In this document: one piece after another, positions 1-8,427 of the stretch
How positions within the stretch are numbered: the stretch's first letter is position 1
Layout: each line of letters opens with the position of its first letter
NCBI GenBank assembly: GCA_965223355.1
Contig: CBDCWE010000003.1
Span: forward strand, 2,542,001 to 2,606,000
Direction of reading: 5' to 3'
Length of the DNA stretch: 64,000 bases
Source: Tectiglobus sp965223355
GTDB lineage: Bacteria; Pseudomonadota; Alphaproteobacteria; Rhizobiales; Hyphomicrobiaceae
Made by a program: the position numbers and the translations under genes
Notes under the pieces: model-generated
Told to the model about the DNA's origin: nothing
Database searches by the model: none
Seen by the model: the letters and a program-made list of their open reading frames with translations, nothing else

Positions 1-230
1 GTTGATGGCCGTGTTCGTGCGCCAAACACTCCGTTCGCGCACAGGAAATTACATCGCGGGCGAGCAAAAGCCGCCGGTGGTCAATTTCTCGCTATATTGC
101 TTTGACTAGGATTCGTTGTTTATCTAGAGCGACTTCAGCTTATGGCGGCATACGGTGGGTGCTGTAGATACACCGTTGTCGACCCGGTTTGGCGAAGGCT
201 TCGCGGCACAGTCGGGGTACAGAGCTTAGA

Positions 231-2078
231 ATGTCCGGATCGAATGCAGATTTTGAATGGTATTTGGCGCGCGACGGCCAGCAGCATGGCCCGTTGACCG
301 ATCCAGAACTCAGGAAGTTTATCGAACTTGGCCATTTGTTGCCGACCGATCTGGTCTGGAGGGCAGGGTTCCCGGAGTGGAAAACGGCGAGCGAAATTTT
401 CCCTGAAACAGAGCCGGCAGCGCCGCCGCCTGAAACCGATGTTGCCGATCAGCCGGACGAACAGCAGCCGTCCCCGTCCCGCCAACAGTCGCAGCCTGCG
501 ACCCAGGCCGCCACGCGCCCGGCGGTTGCAGATTCAGAGGAACATCTGGACCGAACCGAGCGCACCGACATTGGCGCCCGCACGCCCGAGGCGGCGGCCG
601 AGACGGCACCCGAGGACCGCCCGGAGCAGACGCCAGAGCCGGCATCCGAACCCGGCCCGCAGCGATCGGGACAGCGTGCGGCGCCGGCCCGTGATGAACC
701 GGTGAACGGTGGCGTTGGCGGCAACGTCAGCGCCAGGTCTCAGGGTGGGCCGCAGGGCAGGGCGGGCGGGGCGGACGCGCAGGACGCACCGTTGCATCAG
801 CCACAACGATCGCCGTCAAACACAGCTCATGGCCCGCATCCTGAACCGCGGGCCGGCCGCCCGATCCAGCCCGGTGCGGCTCATTCCGGTTCCGCGCCGC
901 AAACATCGTCGATCGGACCGGCCCATGGCGGGCCGCAACCGGGACTGGCCAACCAGCACCATCAACACGCCGCGCAGCCAGCCGACCGGCGCTATCGGCC
1001 CCATCGCCAGCCGCAGCAAGGTTATGCCAGCGCCGCGGCGCCTGGCGCGGGCCGGCCGGGGCCAAATTCCAAACCAACGCTGGGGCCGGCCGATCAGCGC
1101 CAAGCCGGTCAGCACGGTCAGATCCAGTCCCGCGACAATAACGATGATTTGTACGAAGACTTCGAAGATGACCCGCGGCGCCGGCCGTATCTTGTGATCG
1201 CCGCGTCACTGATCTTCGTGGCCGTGATCGGTGCCGGTGGCTGGTTTGCCTACGCCAATCAGGCTCTGCTCAGCAAGATCATAACTGATCTGACCCAGGA
1301 TCAGGACAAGACCAAGACCGGCCCAGCCGTCGTCGCCGCACCGGCTTCGCCATCGCGCACCGCACCGCCCAAGCCAGCCAACGAGCAAGTTCAGGTGCCG
1401 GCGGCCAGTGGCAGACCTGTCGCCAGCATTCAACCCCGGCTAAGCCTGCTCAACAGTGCTTTTTGGCAGGCACTCAAGCAGCAAGATGCCGACTGGGCAG
1501 GACGTCAAGAAAAGGCGATCGAACGGCTCAGGCAGCAAGGCAAGTCGGCCGACGAACTGGTCGAATTCTCGGTTGGCGCGGTCGTCGATTGGCGTCGCAG
1601 CAACGCCGACCGGGTATTGAGTGCGGCGCCTGACCATCTGCGTAAACTGGCGCAGACATTCGTCGAGAACCTCAAATATCTTGTCAGTAAGGATGTGCAG
1701 GCTTGCTACGGCTTCATATCCAAAGGTGAACTCAGTCCGGCGGTATTGCCGTTCTATAAGGAACCGGCGCCGACCAAGGTGCTCGGCTCGCAAATGGAAG
1801 CGATCATCGCCGCGGCGAGAAACGACGGCCAGTCAGCGACCAAGTATCTGCAGCCCTCGCCGCCGGACTTCAGAAAATTGGCGCAATTGCTGCTCCAGCG
1901 CGGCTGGACAGAGGACGACCTCAAGCTCTTCTCCAATCCGGACGCGCTGTCATCAGCACCGGCCGACAAGGTCTGCAGATTGGTGACGGAGTGGTTCGAC
2001 ACACAATTGCAGATGCCGCCCAGCGACCTGCAAATGCGATTGCTGGCAACCTCGCTCAGCCCGGTGGTGCGCGGCTGA
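231..2078 (+). CDS. GYF-domain (GYF_2) membrane-anchored protein
   Basis: A 615-residue protein. Residues 8-55 match the GYF_2 (DUF4339) fold, with FEWYLARDGQQHGPL and LVWRAGFPEW as landmarks; this domain is thought to bind proline-rich peptides. About 260 residues of Pro/Gln/Ala-rich low-complexity sequence follow, then one membrane helix near residues 318-341 (YLVIAASLIFVAVIGAGGWF) and a soluble C-terminal half without a recognised domain. A TTG 42 bases upstream is also in frame; the ATG at 231 was chosen because the domain starts right after it. It stands alone ahead of the ABC-F gene on the same strand. Exact function unknown. Confidence 0.75.
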   Translation: MSGSNADFEWYLARDGQQHGPLTDPELRKFIELGHLLPTDLVWRAGFPEWKTASEIFPETEPAAPPPETDVADQPDEQQPSPSRQQSQPATQAATRPAVADSEEHLDRTERTDIGARTPEAAAETAPEDRPEQTPEPASEPGPQRSGQRAAPARDEPVNGGVGGNVSARSQGGPQGRAGGADAQDAPLHQPQRSPSNTAHGPHPEPRAGRPIQPGAAHSGSAPQTSSIGPAHGGPQPGLANQHHQHAAQPADRRYRPHRQPQQGYASAAAPGAGRPGPNSKPTLGPADQRQAGQHGQIQSRDNNDDLYEDFEDDPRRRPYLVIAASLIFVAVIGAGGWFAYANQALLSKIITDLTQDQDKTKTGPAVVAAPASPSRTAPPKPANEQVQVPAASGRPVASIQPRLSLLNSAFWQALKQQDADWAGRQEKAIERLRQQGKSADELVEFSVGAVVDWRRSNADRVLSAAPDHLRKLAQTFVENLKYLVSKDVQACYGFISKGELSPAVLPFYKEPAPTKVLGSQMEAIIAAARNDGQSATKYLQPSPPDFRKLAQLLLQRGWTEDDLKLFSNPDALSSAPADKVCRLVTEWFDTQLQMPPSDLQMRLLATSLSPVVRG

Positions 2079-2227
2079 CCTGACCATGCAGATTGCAGCG
2101 TATTATACCAACCCGCATAAATAGTGACCCGTTTCATGGGTCCTGGCGGCTCACTCGGGCAAGCGCGGCGTGCCGAGCGACCGACTGTTGCGCCATCACG
2201 GCAGAGATGATCCAACGCGAGCAAGCC

Positions 2228-4162
2228 ATGCTGCATATCAACGATCTGACATACCGCATCGATGGCCGGCTTATTCTCGATCGAGCATCGGCCGGGATTG
2301 CCAGCGGCCACAAGGTCGGCCTGGTCGGGCGCAACGGTGCCGGCAAGTCGACATTGTTGAAAATCATTGCCGGTGATCTGACAGCCGATGATGGCGATGT
2401 GACGGTGCCGCGCAACAGCCGCATTGGCCATGTCGCACAGGAAGCGCCCGGCGGTCGCGACAGCCTGATCGCGTGGGTCCTGGCCGCCGACATCGAGCGT
2501 GCGCGCCTGCTCGAGGAAGCCGACACGGCATCGGATCCGGCCCGCATTGCCGAAATCCAGATCCGCCTAAACGACATCGGCGCCCACTCCGCCCCTGCGC
2601 GTGCCGCCCAGATCCTCGCTGGACTTGGTTTTGATGAAGCAGCCCAGCAACGCGCCTGCGCGGAATACTCGGGCGGCTGGCGCATGCGGGTTGCACTGGC
2701 CGCGGTTCTCTTCTGTGAGCCGGAGCTGTTGCTGCTCGACGAGCCAACCAACTATCTCGACCTCGAAGGCTCACTGTGGCTGGAAAGTTATTTGCAAAGC
2801 TACCCGCACACCGTCGTTATCGTCAGTCACGATCGCAACCTTCTCAACCGGGCCGTGAGTTCGATCCTGCATCTCGAGCGCGGCCGGCTGACGCTGTTTG
2901 CCGGCGGCTATGATGCGTTCGAGGAAAGCCGGCGCCAACAACAACAGATCGAATTGAAGCTCAAGCGCAAGCAAGACGACGAGCGCCGTCGGATAACGGC
3001 GTTCATCGATCGCTTTCGCGCCAAGGCGACAAAGGCTGCACAGGCACAAAGCCGGATCAAAGCCCTGGCGCGCCTGCAGCCAATTGCTGCGCAGCTTGAT
3101 GAAGCGGTGGTTCCGTTCACATTCCCGGCGCCGGCAAAGCGCATTGCCAGCCCGCTCATTCAGCTTGAGAAGGCGGCGGTGGGCTACGCGGCTGACAGGC
3201 CGGTTCTCAGCGATCTCAATCTGCGGATTGACAACGACGATCGGATCGCGCTGCTCGGTCAGAACGGCAATGGCAAGTCGACTTTTGCCAAACTGATCTG
3301 CGGCCGCCTGCAGCCGTGTGCCGGCCGGGTCAGCGGTCACGGCCGGTTGACGTTCGGCTATTTTGCACAGCACCAGCTGGATGAGCTTGCGGCGCGGCGC
3401 ACACCCTATGACTACGCCTGCGCACTGATGCCGGCGGCCAGCGAGGCCCAGCGGCGCACGCGCCTTGGTGCGTTCGGCTTCGGCATCGATAAATCAAACA
3501 ACTTCTGCGAGACGCTGTCAGGTGGTGAAAAGGCGCGGCTGTTGTTGATGTTGGCGGCGTTTCACGGGCCACATGTGCTGCTTCTCGACGAACCGACAAA
3601 CCATCTCGACGTCGACAGCCGCGAAGCGCTCATCCGCGCGCTGAACGAGTATGACGGCGCCGTCATTTTGATCAGCCATGATCGCCACCTCATCGAGGCC
3701 TGCGCCGATCGCCTCTGGATCGTGGGCAACGGCAGCGTCACGGCCTTCGACGGTGATCTCGATGACTATCGCCGGATCTTGATGGAGACGATCGCGGCGC
3801 GGCGGCGCCCGAACGGCGGGCCGAGCGCGGCACAGGCGCAAAGCGGTACGGAGAACGGGCGCACGTCGCGTGCCGAACTGCGCCGCGCCGCGGCCGATCG
3901 GCGCGCGCAGCTTGCACCGCTGCGCAAGGCGATGCTGGCGGCCGAGCAAACCGTTGACACGCTGACAGGCAAACTGTCCGACATCGACATCGCTTTGGCC
4001 GACACCGAACTCTACCGCCGGGATCCCGAACGCGCACAGCGCCTGTCGGTCGTGCGCGGCCGCCTGGCCAAGGATCTCGAAACGCATGAAGCCAACTGGT
4101 ATGCGGCGGTGGAGGCCTATGAGGCCGCGCTCGCGGACGGATCCGGAACCGACACGTTGTGA
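2228..4162 (+). CDS. ABC-F family ATPase (YheS/Uup-like)
   Basis: A soluble protein of 644 residues with two tandem ABC ATPase domains and no membrane segment, as in ABC-F translation factors that act on the ribosome. Domain 1 has Walker A GRNGAGKST, signature YSGGWRMRV and Walker B LLLLDEPTNYLD. Domain 2 has GQNGNGKST, LSGGEKARL and VLLLDEPTNHLD. A charged helical linker (RRQQQQIELKLKRKQDDERR) lies between them, and the C-terminus is predicted coiled coil. The frame is open upstream to 2093, but homology begins with MLHINDLTYRI, so ATG 2228 is used; ATG 2207 is the alternative. The subgroup within ABC-F is not resolved. Confidence 0.9.
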   Translation: MLHINDLTYRIDGRLILDRASAGIASGHKVGLVGRNGAGKSTLLKIIAGDLTADDGDVTVPRNSRIGHVAQEAPGGRDSLIAWVLAADIERARLLEEADTASDPARIAEIQIRLNDIGAHSAPARAAQILAGLGFDEAAQQRACAEYSGGWRMRVALAAVLFCEPELLLLDEPTNYLDLEGSLWLESYLQSYPHTVVIVSHDRNLLNRAVSSILHLERGRLTLFAGGYDAFEESRRQQQQIELKLKRKQDDERRRITAFIDRFRAKATKAAQAQSRIKALARLQPIAAQLDEAVVPFTFPAPAKRIASPLIQLEKAAVGYAADRPVLSDLNLRIDNDDRIALLGQNGNGKSTFAKLICGRLQPCAGRVSGHGRLTFGYFAQHQLDELAARRTPYDYACALMPAASEAQRRTRLGAFGFGIDKSNNFCETLSGGEKARLLLMLAAFHGPHVLLLDEPTNHLDVDSREALIRALNEYDGAVILISHDRHLIEACADRLWIVGNGSVTAFDGDLDDYRRILMETIAARRRPNGGPSAAQAQSGTENGRTSRAELRRAAADRRAQLAPLRKAMLAAEQTVDTLTGKLSDIDIALADTELYRRDPERAQRLSVVRGRLAKDLETHEANWYAAVEAYEAALADGSGTDTL

Positions 4163-4785
4163 AGCCGGGCCGGACCGGATGGCGGCAACAATTGCCCTCC
4201 AAATTGGAATGTATGCTTCAATATTGATATGATTAAGATTAGCTTTGCTGCGGCTGCGAAGACACATGTGGACGATTGATCCAACCATCGCTGATCGATG
4301 TTCGACATCGAGCGCCGACTGAATAGTTCACATCTAATTTATTGATTAATAAGAGCACTGTACTTTGCGAATTTTGCAGAGTCGCGGTCAAAGGCGCCAT
4401 TGATGACAACCATAGGACGCAGTTTTCAACACCTAGATGACAGTTATCTGAATTCAGGGTGCTGCGATCGCAAAACCTTAAGGCTATGGTCCGGGGCTGT
4501 GGGGAGCGGTGCTCTTTGTGTTGCGGGGGCACGCCGGGCGACGGTGCTATTAACCTGAGCCCGGAGCTGGACACTGTCTCCCCATCTGATTTTTCGTCTG
4601 AGATTGTTCAACAGGCTTGCGACCGGTCAGTCGAGGCGGAACGATCGTTTACCGGTACGATTGTTTACCGGTACGATTGTTTACCGGCACGATCGTTCAT
4701 TGGTACGATCGTTTAAGCGCGTCGACGGATCACGGATCCTCAAACTTTCTGCAACCTCGCTTTCTGCAACCTGGATAATCTGCCA
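4163..4785. other. Intergenic region, no gene seen
   Basis: About 620 bases without a convincing ORF between the ABC-F and GST genes. The first half is clearly more AT-rich than the flanking genes. The only structure found is the 16-base tandem array at 4641-4720. Confidence 0.6.
4641..4720 (+). repeat. Five-unit 16-bp tandem repeat
   Basis: Five consecutive 16-base units of the form ACGATYGTTTACCGGT; the first three differ at one or two positions and the last two are more degenerate. Each contains the near-palindrome ACGATCGT. The array ends 65 bases before the GST start, so it could be an operator or an inert minisatellite. There is no spacer structure. Confidence 0.8.
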
Positions 4786-5397
4786 ATGATGAAGCTTCTG
4801 GCCGCTGGTGCTTCGCCCTATGTCCGCAAAGTCAGGATGACGGCGGCGCTCAAAGGGCTTGATCGTAAGATCGATCTGGTCGCTCCGGACGAACCGGACA
4901 GTGATGTGCTGCGCAAGCACAATCCGCTCGGAAAAATTCCGATTTTGTTCCTTGCAGACGGCAGCGCCATCTATGACAGCCACGTGATTTGTGAATACCT
5001 GGACAGCCAGGTCGCGCATCCCGTGCTGTTTCCGGGCGATGGCCCGGCGCGCTGGCAAATGTTAACGCGCGCCGCGATGGCTGACGGCATTCTCGATGCC
5101 GCGCTGTTACTCGTCTACGAAGGCCGCTATCGGCCCGACAACATGCGCGTCGAGGCCTGGGTCGAACTGCAACAAAGCAAGATTGACGCTGCGATCGCGG
5201 TGATGGAGGCCGACCCACCGGACTTCGGCATGCATCCCGACTACAGCCACATCACGATCGCTGCAGCCCTCGGCTATCTGGATTTCCGGCACGGCGGCAA
5301 GTGGCGTGCCGCGAGCCCCAAAATGGTTGCCTGGCTCGATGATTTCCGAAACAACGTGCCAGCGTTCGACGAAACGGCCCCGCCGCCGAATGCATGA
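4786..5397 (+). CDS. Glutathione S-transferase family protein
   Basis: 203 residues, the usual GST length. The N-terminal thioredoxin-like domain has the glutathione-site SPYVRKVR with a likely catalytic serine, the cis-proline region NPLGKIPIL and DSHVICEYLD. The C-terminal all-helical domain follows (ARWQMLTRAAMADGILDAAL). It probably conjugates or reduces small electrophiles with glutathione; the substrate is not predictable. Two ATG codons in tandem (4786, 4789) could start it and no strong Shine-Dalgarno is seen. The FAH/hydratase gene follows after 33 bases and may be co-transcribed. Confidence 0.85.
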   Translation: MMKLLAAGASPYVRKVRMTAALKGLDRKIDLVAPDEPDSDVLRKHNPLGKIPILFLADGSAIYDSHVICEYLDSQVAHPVLFPGDGPARWQMLTRAAMADGILDAALLLVYEGRYRPDNMRVEAWVELQQSKIDAAIAVMEADPPDFGMHPDYSHITIAAALGYLDFRHGGKWRAASPKMVAWLDDFRNNVPAFDETAPPPNA

Positions 5398-5430
5398 TGC
5401 GACCGGGCCCGACAATTCGAGGATCGCAAC

Positions 5431-6219
5431 ATGGTCGATTTCGATCCCGCCGCGGCGGCGGCTTTCATTGCCAAGGCGCATCGCGAACGGGACAATTACA
5501 CCAATCTATCCGGCAACCTGCAGCCGCCCGACATTAGCCAAGCCTACGATGCGCAAGAACACCTGTGCAAGCTCTGGGAACCCGTTTACGGACCGGTTGC
5601 CGGTCTGAAAATCGCGACGACGACCAAGGTCATGCAGGCGTTGATGGGGATCGATCACCCGTGCGGCGGCATCATCTATGCCAGTCGCATCCACCAGTCC
5701 CCGGCGGCATTGGCCTCGTCCGACTTTATTCATCCGATGATCGAGTGCGAGTTGGCCGTGAAGCTTGGTGCCGGCCTGCCGGATATCGGCGAAGCCTACG
5801 ATGCTGCCGCGGTCAGAAGCGCGGTCAGCGAGGTTATGGCCGCGTTCGAAATCATCGAGGATCGCAACGCCGACTATAAGGAAACCGATGCGCGCAGCCT
5901 GATTGCCGACAATGCCTGGAATGGCGGTATTGTTATCGGACCGGCCAAGCCCGTGGCGGGCGATCTGGAGCTCGACGGCGTCGCCGGTCGGCTGGTGGTA
6001 AACGGCACAGTGCGCGATCAAGGCCCGACCGATGATCCGATGGGAGCCCTGGCGTGGGTTGCCAATCTCGCCGTCGAGCGCGGTCGCCCGTTGACGGCCG
6101 GAATGGTCGTGATCACCGGCAGTGTCGTCGCCACGCTTGGCATCTCCCCAGGTGAACGCTTCAACTTCGAGCTGGAAGGTATCGGTGCTGTCGAGCTGTC
6201 ACTCGACCAAACCGCGTAA
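5431..6219 (+). CDS. 2-keto-4-pentenoate hydratase / FAH-family enzyme
   Basis: 262 residues, the length of the MhpD/hydratase branch of the fumarylacetoacetate hydrolase superfamily. Landmarks are the conserved ECELAVKLG acidic metal-binding segment (EFA/E-x-E region), the later NAWNGGIVIG and the C-terminal GMVVITGS...PGERFNFELEGIG, all typical of the FAH fold. It would hydrate or cleave a 2-oxo acid from aromatic or small-acid catabolism. GAGG eight bases upstream supports ATG 5431. It lies just behind the GST gene, a pairing often seen in aromatic catabolism; the substrate is inferred only. Confidence 0.85.
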   Translation: MVDFDPAAAAAFIAKAHRERDNYTNLSGNLQPPDISQAYDAQEHLCKLWEPVYGPVAGLKIATTTKVMQALMGIDHPCGGIIYASRIHQSPAALASSDFIHPMIECELAVKLGAGLPDIGEAYDAAAVRSAVSEVMAAFEIIEDRNADYKETDARSLIADNAWNGGIVIGPAKPVAGDLELDGVAGRLVVNGTVRDQGPTDDPMGALAWVANLAVERGRPLTAGMVVITGSVVATLGISPGERFNFELEGIGAVELSLDQTA

Positions 6220-6273
6220 GGCGCCGGCGTCGGCGGTGCAGCTCGCGCGCCAAGCCACAGAACTGACCGGGCG

Positions 6274-6699
6274 CTAACTGGTGCCGGGCCAGCGGCCGTT
6301 GCTGATCAATTTCGCCGAGTCCACCGGGCCGCGGTAGACGTAGACCCAGACCTGAACCTGCTGATCTGCCAATCGGCATTGCGTGATAGCCCGCTGATAA
6401 TCGGCGTTGTCCGGTTTGTTGGGATCAATGCCCTCATAGCGATCCAACCATTCGAACGTTGCATGCGGGTCTGCGAGCTTGACCACCTCGCCGTGAATCA
6501 GGCCATCGCCGGCGGCTTGGACATCCGCGCCCGGATAGGCGCCGAGATCGTAAAGCCGGCCGTTGATCGTGGCGGCGCCGAGCAAATCGCTGCCGTCGGC
6601 CAGCCGGGCGCGGGCCGCACGCCCCATGTCGTCAGTGCTAACGGACAAAAGAGTGCCATAGACGAACAGTTTCGTGGGCACGAGGGATGTGTTGGTCAT
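6274..6699 (-). CDS. Gamma-glutamylcyclotransferase-like (AIG2/GGCT fold) protein
   Basis: 141 residues. The opening KLFVYGTLL is the defining substrate-binding loop of the GGCT/AIG2 fold, and FEWLDRYEGID carries the glutamate of the YEG motif expected to be the general base. Such proteins form 5-oxoproline from gamma-glutamyl amines or peptides. AGGGAAGG just before ATG 6699 supports the start. Convergent with the hydratase gene. An R1 element begins 34 bases upstream of its start, so its promoter lies in or next to that element. Confidence 0.8.
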   Translation of the reverse strand: MTNTSLVPTKLFVYGTLLSVSTDDMGRAARARLADGSDLLGAATINGRLYDLGAYPGADVQAAGDGLIHGEVVKLADPHATFEWLDRYEGIDPNKPDNADYQRAITQCRLADQQVQVWVYVYRGPVDSAKLISNGRWPGTS

Positions 6700-6733
6700 G
6701 CCTTCCCTGTGGTGGCGGCGTTGGGTGGCGCTA

Positions 6734-6866
6734 GAGCAACCTGCCTTTATTCGGAATCGGAACGATCCCGAATAAAGGCAGACAGTTGCTCGCCTCTAAA
6801 GTGGCGATCATCTTTGTGCTTTAAGTTGGAACCGCAATAGCGGTTCCAACTTAAAGCACGATGATC
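6734..6866 (-). repeat. R1 palindromic element (MITE-like), reverse copy
   Basis: A 133-base copy of family R1, with TA on each side (6732-6733 and 6867-6868). In R1 orientation the ends are GATCATCGTGCTTTAAG and, inverted, GAGCAACCTGCCTTTATTC, an imperfect inverted repeat. Inside are two hairpins: a 17-bp perfect stem around TTGGAACCGC and a 12-bp stem GCCTTTATTCGG. No coding capacity. Other R1 copies lie at 8110, 17649, 24258, 33901, 40134 and 57962. Confidence 0.85.
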
Positions 6867-6882
6867 TAGTGCTCCGACTCAC

Positions 6883-7542
6883 CTAAATTGTCGGGTACAG
6901 GCGTTTGAGTTTAATTCGCGCGTCTTCTGTGGTGAAGCGCCAATTGGCGGTTTGGGCGCGGTTGTTGCGGTGTCGTTGCCAGCGCTCAACTTTCGCTGCC
7001 AGTGAAGCCTTATCGTGAATGCGCCGGTTAAGGCACTGGCGCGCAAGGACGGACAGTTCGGCTTCGGCCATGTTGAGCCAGCTGCCATGCCTGGGTGTAT
7101 AATGCCACTCGAAACGCTCGACCAGCCGGCGGGCTTGGTCAGGTGGGAAAGCTTCGTAGAGCGCGGAATGGGTGTGCGTTGACAGGTTATCCTGGACAAG
7201 GACGATCTTTTCGGCCTCGGCAAAGTGCTGATCGCTCAAGTCACACAGAAAATGCGCGTAGTCGATACTGGTGCGCCGGTCCGTGATTTTGACATGGCGC
7301 CAGCCTTCGAGCGGCGCAAAGCCCATGAACAGGTTGGCGACGCCGGCCCGGCGATACTCATAATCATAGCGCACTGGCCGGCCCGGCGCCATCGGGATCG
7401 GCGTGCGTGTTTCGGCAACGAGCTGTTTGCTGGTCTCATCCAGACAGACCAGCGGTCGGCTGGGATCATGCGAGCGGGTATAAACGGCGAGCACGTTTTC
7501 CATAGCGGCAACGAAGGCGGCGTTTTGGCTCGGCGGGATCAC
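6883..7542 (-). CDS. IS630 transposase, downstream frame (DDE catalytic part)
   Basis: 219 residues from an internal ATC/ATG region, continuing the upstream frame in -1. Catalytic acidic motifs are visible: LVCLDET (first D), VLVQDNLSTH (second D) and WLNMAEAELS (E). They form the DDE RNase H-like nuclease that cuts and joins at TA. The domain looks intact over its full length to the end KRLYPTI, so a -1 frameshift fusion with the HTH frame would be functional. It probably has no independent ribosome site. Confidence 0.85.
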   Translation of the reverse strand: MIPPSQNAAFVAAMENVLAVYTRSHDPSRPLVCLDETSKQLVAETRTPIPMAPGRPVRYDYEYRRAGVANLFMGFAPLEGWRHVKITDRRTSIDYAHFLCDLSDQHFAEAEKIVLVQDNLSTHTHSALYEAFPPDQARRLVERFEWHYTPRHGSWLNMAEAELSVLARQCLNRRIHDKASLAAKVERWQRHRNNRAQTANWRFTTEDARIKLKRLYPTI

Positions 7543-8018
7543 CCAATATTTGCTGCGGTGCGGCTTGAGTTCGTTTTTTTAAGCGTCCGCGCGACCGTGT
7601 TGTGATGCACCGTCTCGACGATGCCAAGTTCGACGACCTTGTCGGCGAGCAGACGGATCGTCCATTGTGCACACCCTTCAGGCGGCTCTGAGCAAGCCAG
7701 GGCAATGAGCCTGGCTTCAGCCTCGCCGTCAAAGATCGGTTGTCTCGGCGGGGTCTCACGTTGCTTGCGCCTAAACACCGCCTCGAGCCCTTCGAGGACG
7801 CACTTCTGGCGCACCCGCTCGACCATTCTGACATTGGTCTCAAGCGCCTCACAAATCGCAGTGTCGCATAAGCCTTCACCACTCGGGCCCTGATCCGCCT
7901 TCAGCAAGATCCGCGCTTTAAGGTTTGCCTGCGCCGAACACTTGCCCTTGGTGATCATTGCGCTCAAGCGCGCGCGCTCATCGCCTGACAACTCGACAAT
8001 GTGTCTCTTATTGGCCAT
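7539..8018 (-). CDS. IS630 transposase, upstream frame (HTH part)
   Basis: 159 residues. It opens with MANKRHIVELSGDERARL, and the paired helix-turn-helix region covers roughly residues 50-115 (DTAICEALETNVRMVERVR). The frame ends LKKTNSSRTAANIG, where other members continue KNELKPHR. That continuation is present in the -1 frame immediately after a run of seven A (7 T at 7574-7580 on the plus strand). Either the transposase is made by -1 slippage on this run or the copy carries a one-base frameshift. It binds the IS ends and probably its own promoter. Confidence 0.85.
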   Translation of the reverse strand: MANKRHIVELSGDERARLSAMITKGKCSAQANLKARILLKADQGPSGEGLCDTAICEALETNVRMVERVRQKCVLEGLEAVFRRKQRETPPRQPIFDGEAEARLIALACSEPPEGCAQWTIRLLADKVVELGIVETVHHNTVARTLKKTNSSRTAANIG

Positions 8019-8109
8019 TCTGACGTCCCCCTGCCATCGTTGATGACAACCGAAGAATCACTGTTCGCCAACAAACGCAACCCGCCAGTTTAAAAAAGGC
8101 GGAACACTA

Positions 8110-8242
8110 GATCATCGTGCTTTAAGTTGGAACCGCTATTGAGGTTCCAACTTAAAGCACAAAGATGATCGCCACTTTAGAGGCGAGCAACTTTCTGCCT
8201 TCATTCGGGATCGTTCCGATTCCGAATGAAGGCAGGTTGCTC
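8110..8242 (+). repeat. R1 palindromic element, forward copy
   Basis: A 133-base R1 copy with TA at 8108-8109 (also the TA flanking the IS630 element) and 8243-8244. It is the mirror image of the copy at 6734, so the IS630 element lies between head-to-head R1 copies. One base in the first hairpin loop region differs from other copies (GCTATTGAGG for GCTATTGCGG). Confidence 0.85.
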
Positions 8243-8404
8243 TAAAGGAAGGCTGTCGCCTTTACAGACCAAGCTCGAACCATCCCGCTCTCCCGCCGGT
8301 TCCTACCACCGGCGACCCTCGCTCACGGCTACCCTCCGGTCACCCAAAGGCCGTGATCTCAAGTGTTCTCGGGCGGCGGCCGGGCGCAGGAGACTGCCAA
8401 TAGC

Positions 8405-8427
8405 TCCGGATTGATGAGTTTGCGGCC
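8405..8427. repeat. R2 element terminal fragment
   Basis: CCGGATTGATGAGTTTGCGG then CC, a match to the right end of the R2 family (full copies at 10750 and 18317). The TA following it forms the stop codon (TAG on the minus strand) of the alcohol dehydrogenase gene. The left part of this copy is not recognisable. Confidence 0.65.

Larger units (their letters stand above)
6869..8107 (-). mobile_element. IS630-family insertion sequence, complete
   Basis: A 1,239-base element bounded by TA on both sides, the target duplication typical of IS630/Tc1-mariner elements. The ends are inverted repeats: GTGCTCCGACTC... on the left and, inverted, GTGTTCCGCCTT... on the right, with recurring matches (TAAA, CGGGT) over about 29 bases. 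It carries an HTH-containing first frame and a DDE-containing second frame. It sits exactly between two oppositely oriented R1 elements. Confidence 0.9.

Noticed and set aside
319..1209. Several long ORFs in other frames over the GYF-domain gene
   Set aside because: The region is Pro/Ala/Arg low-complexity GC-rich coding sequence; the other frames lack domains, start sites and any family feature.
4641..4720. Regular repeats that could suggest a CRISPR array
   Set aside because: Units are 16 bases and directly adjacent, with no spacers and no cas genes in the window.
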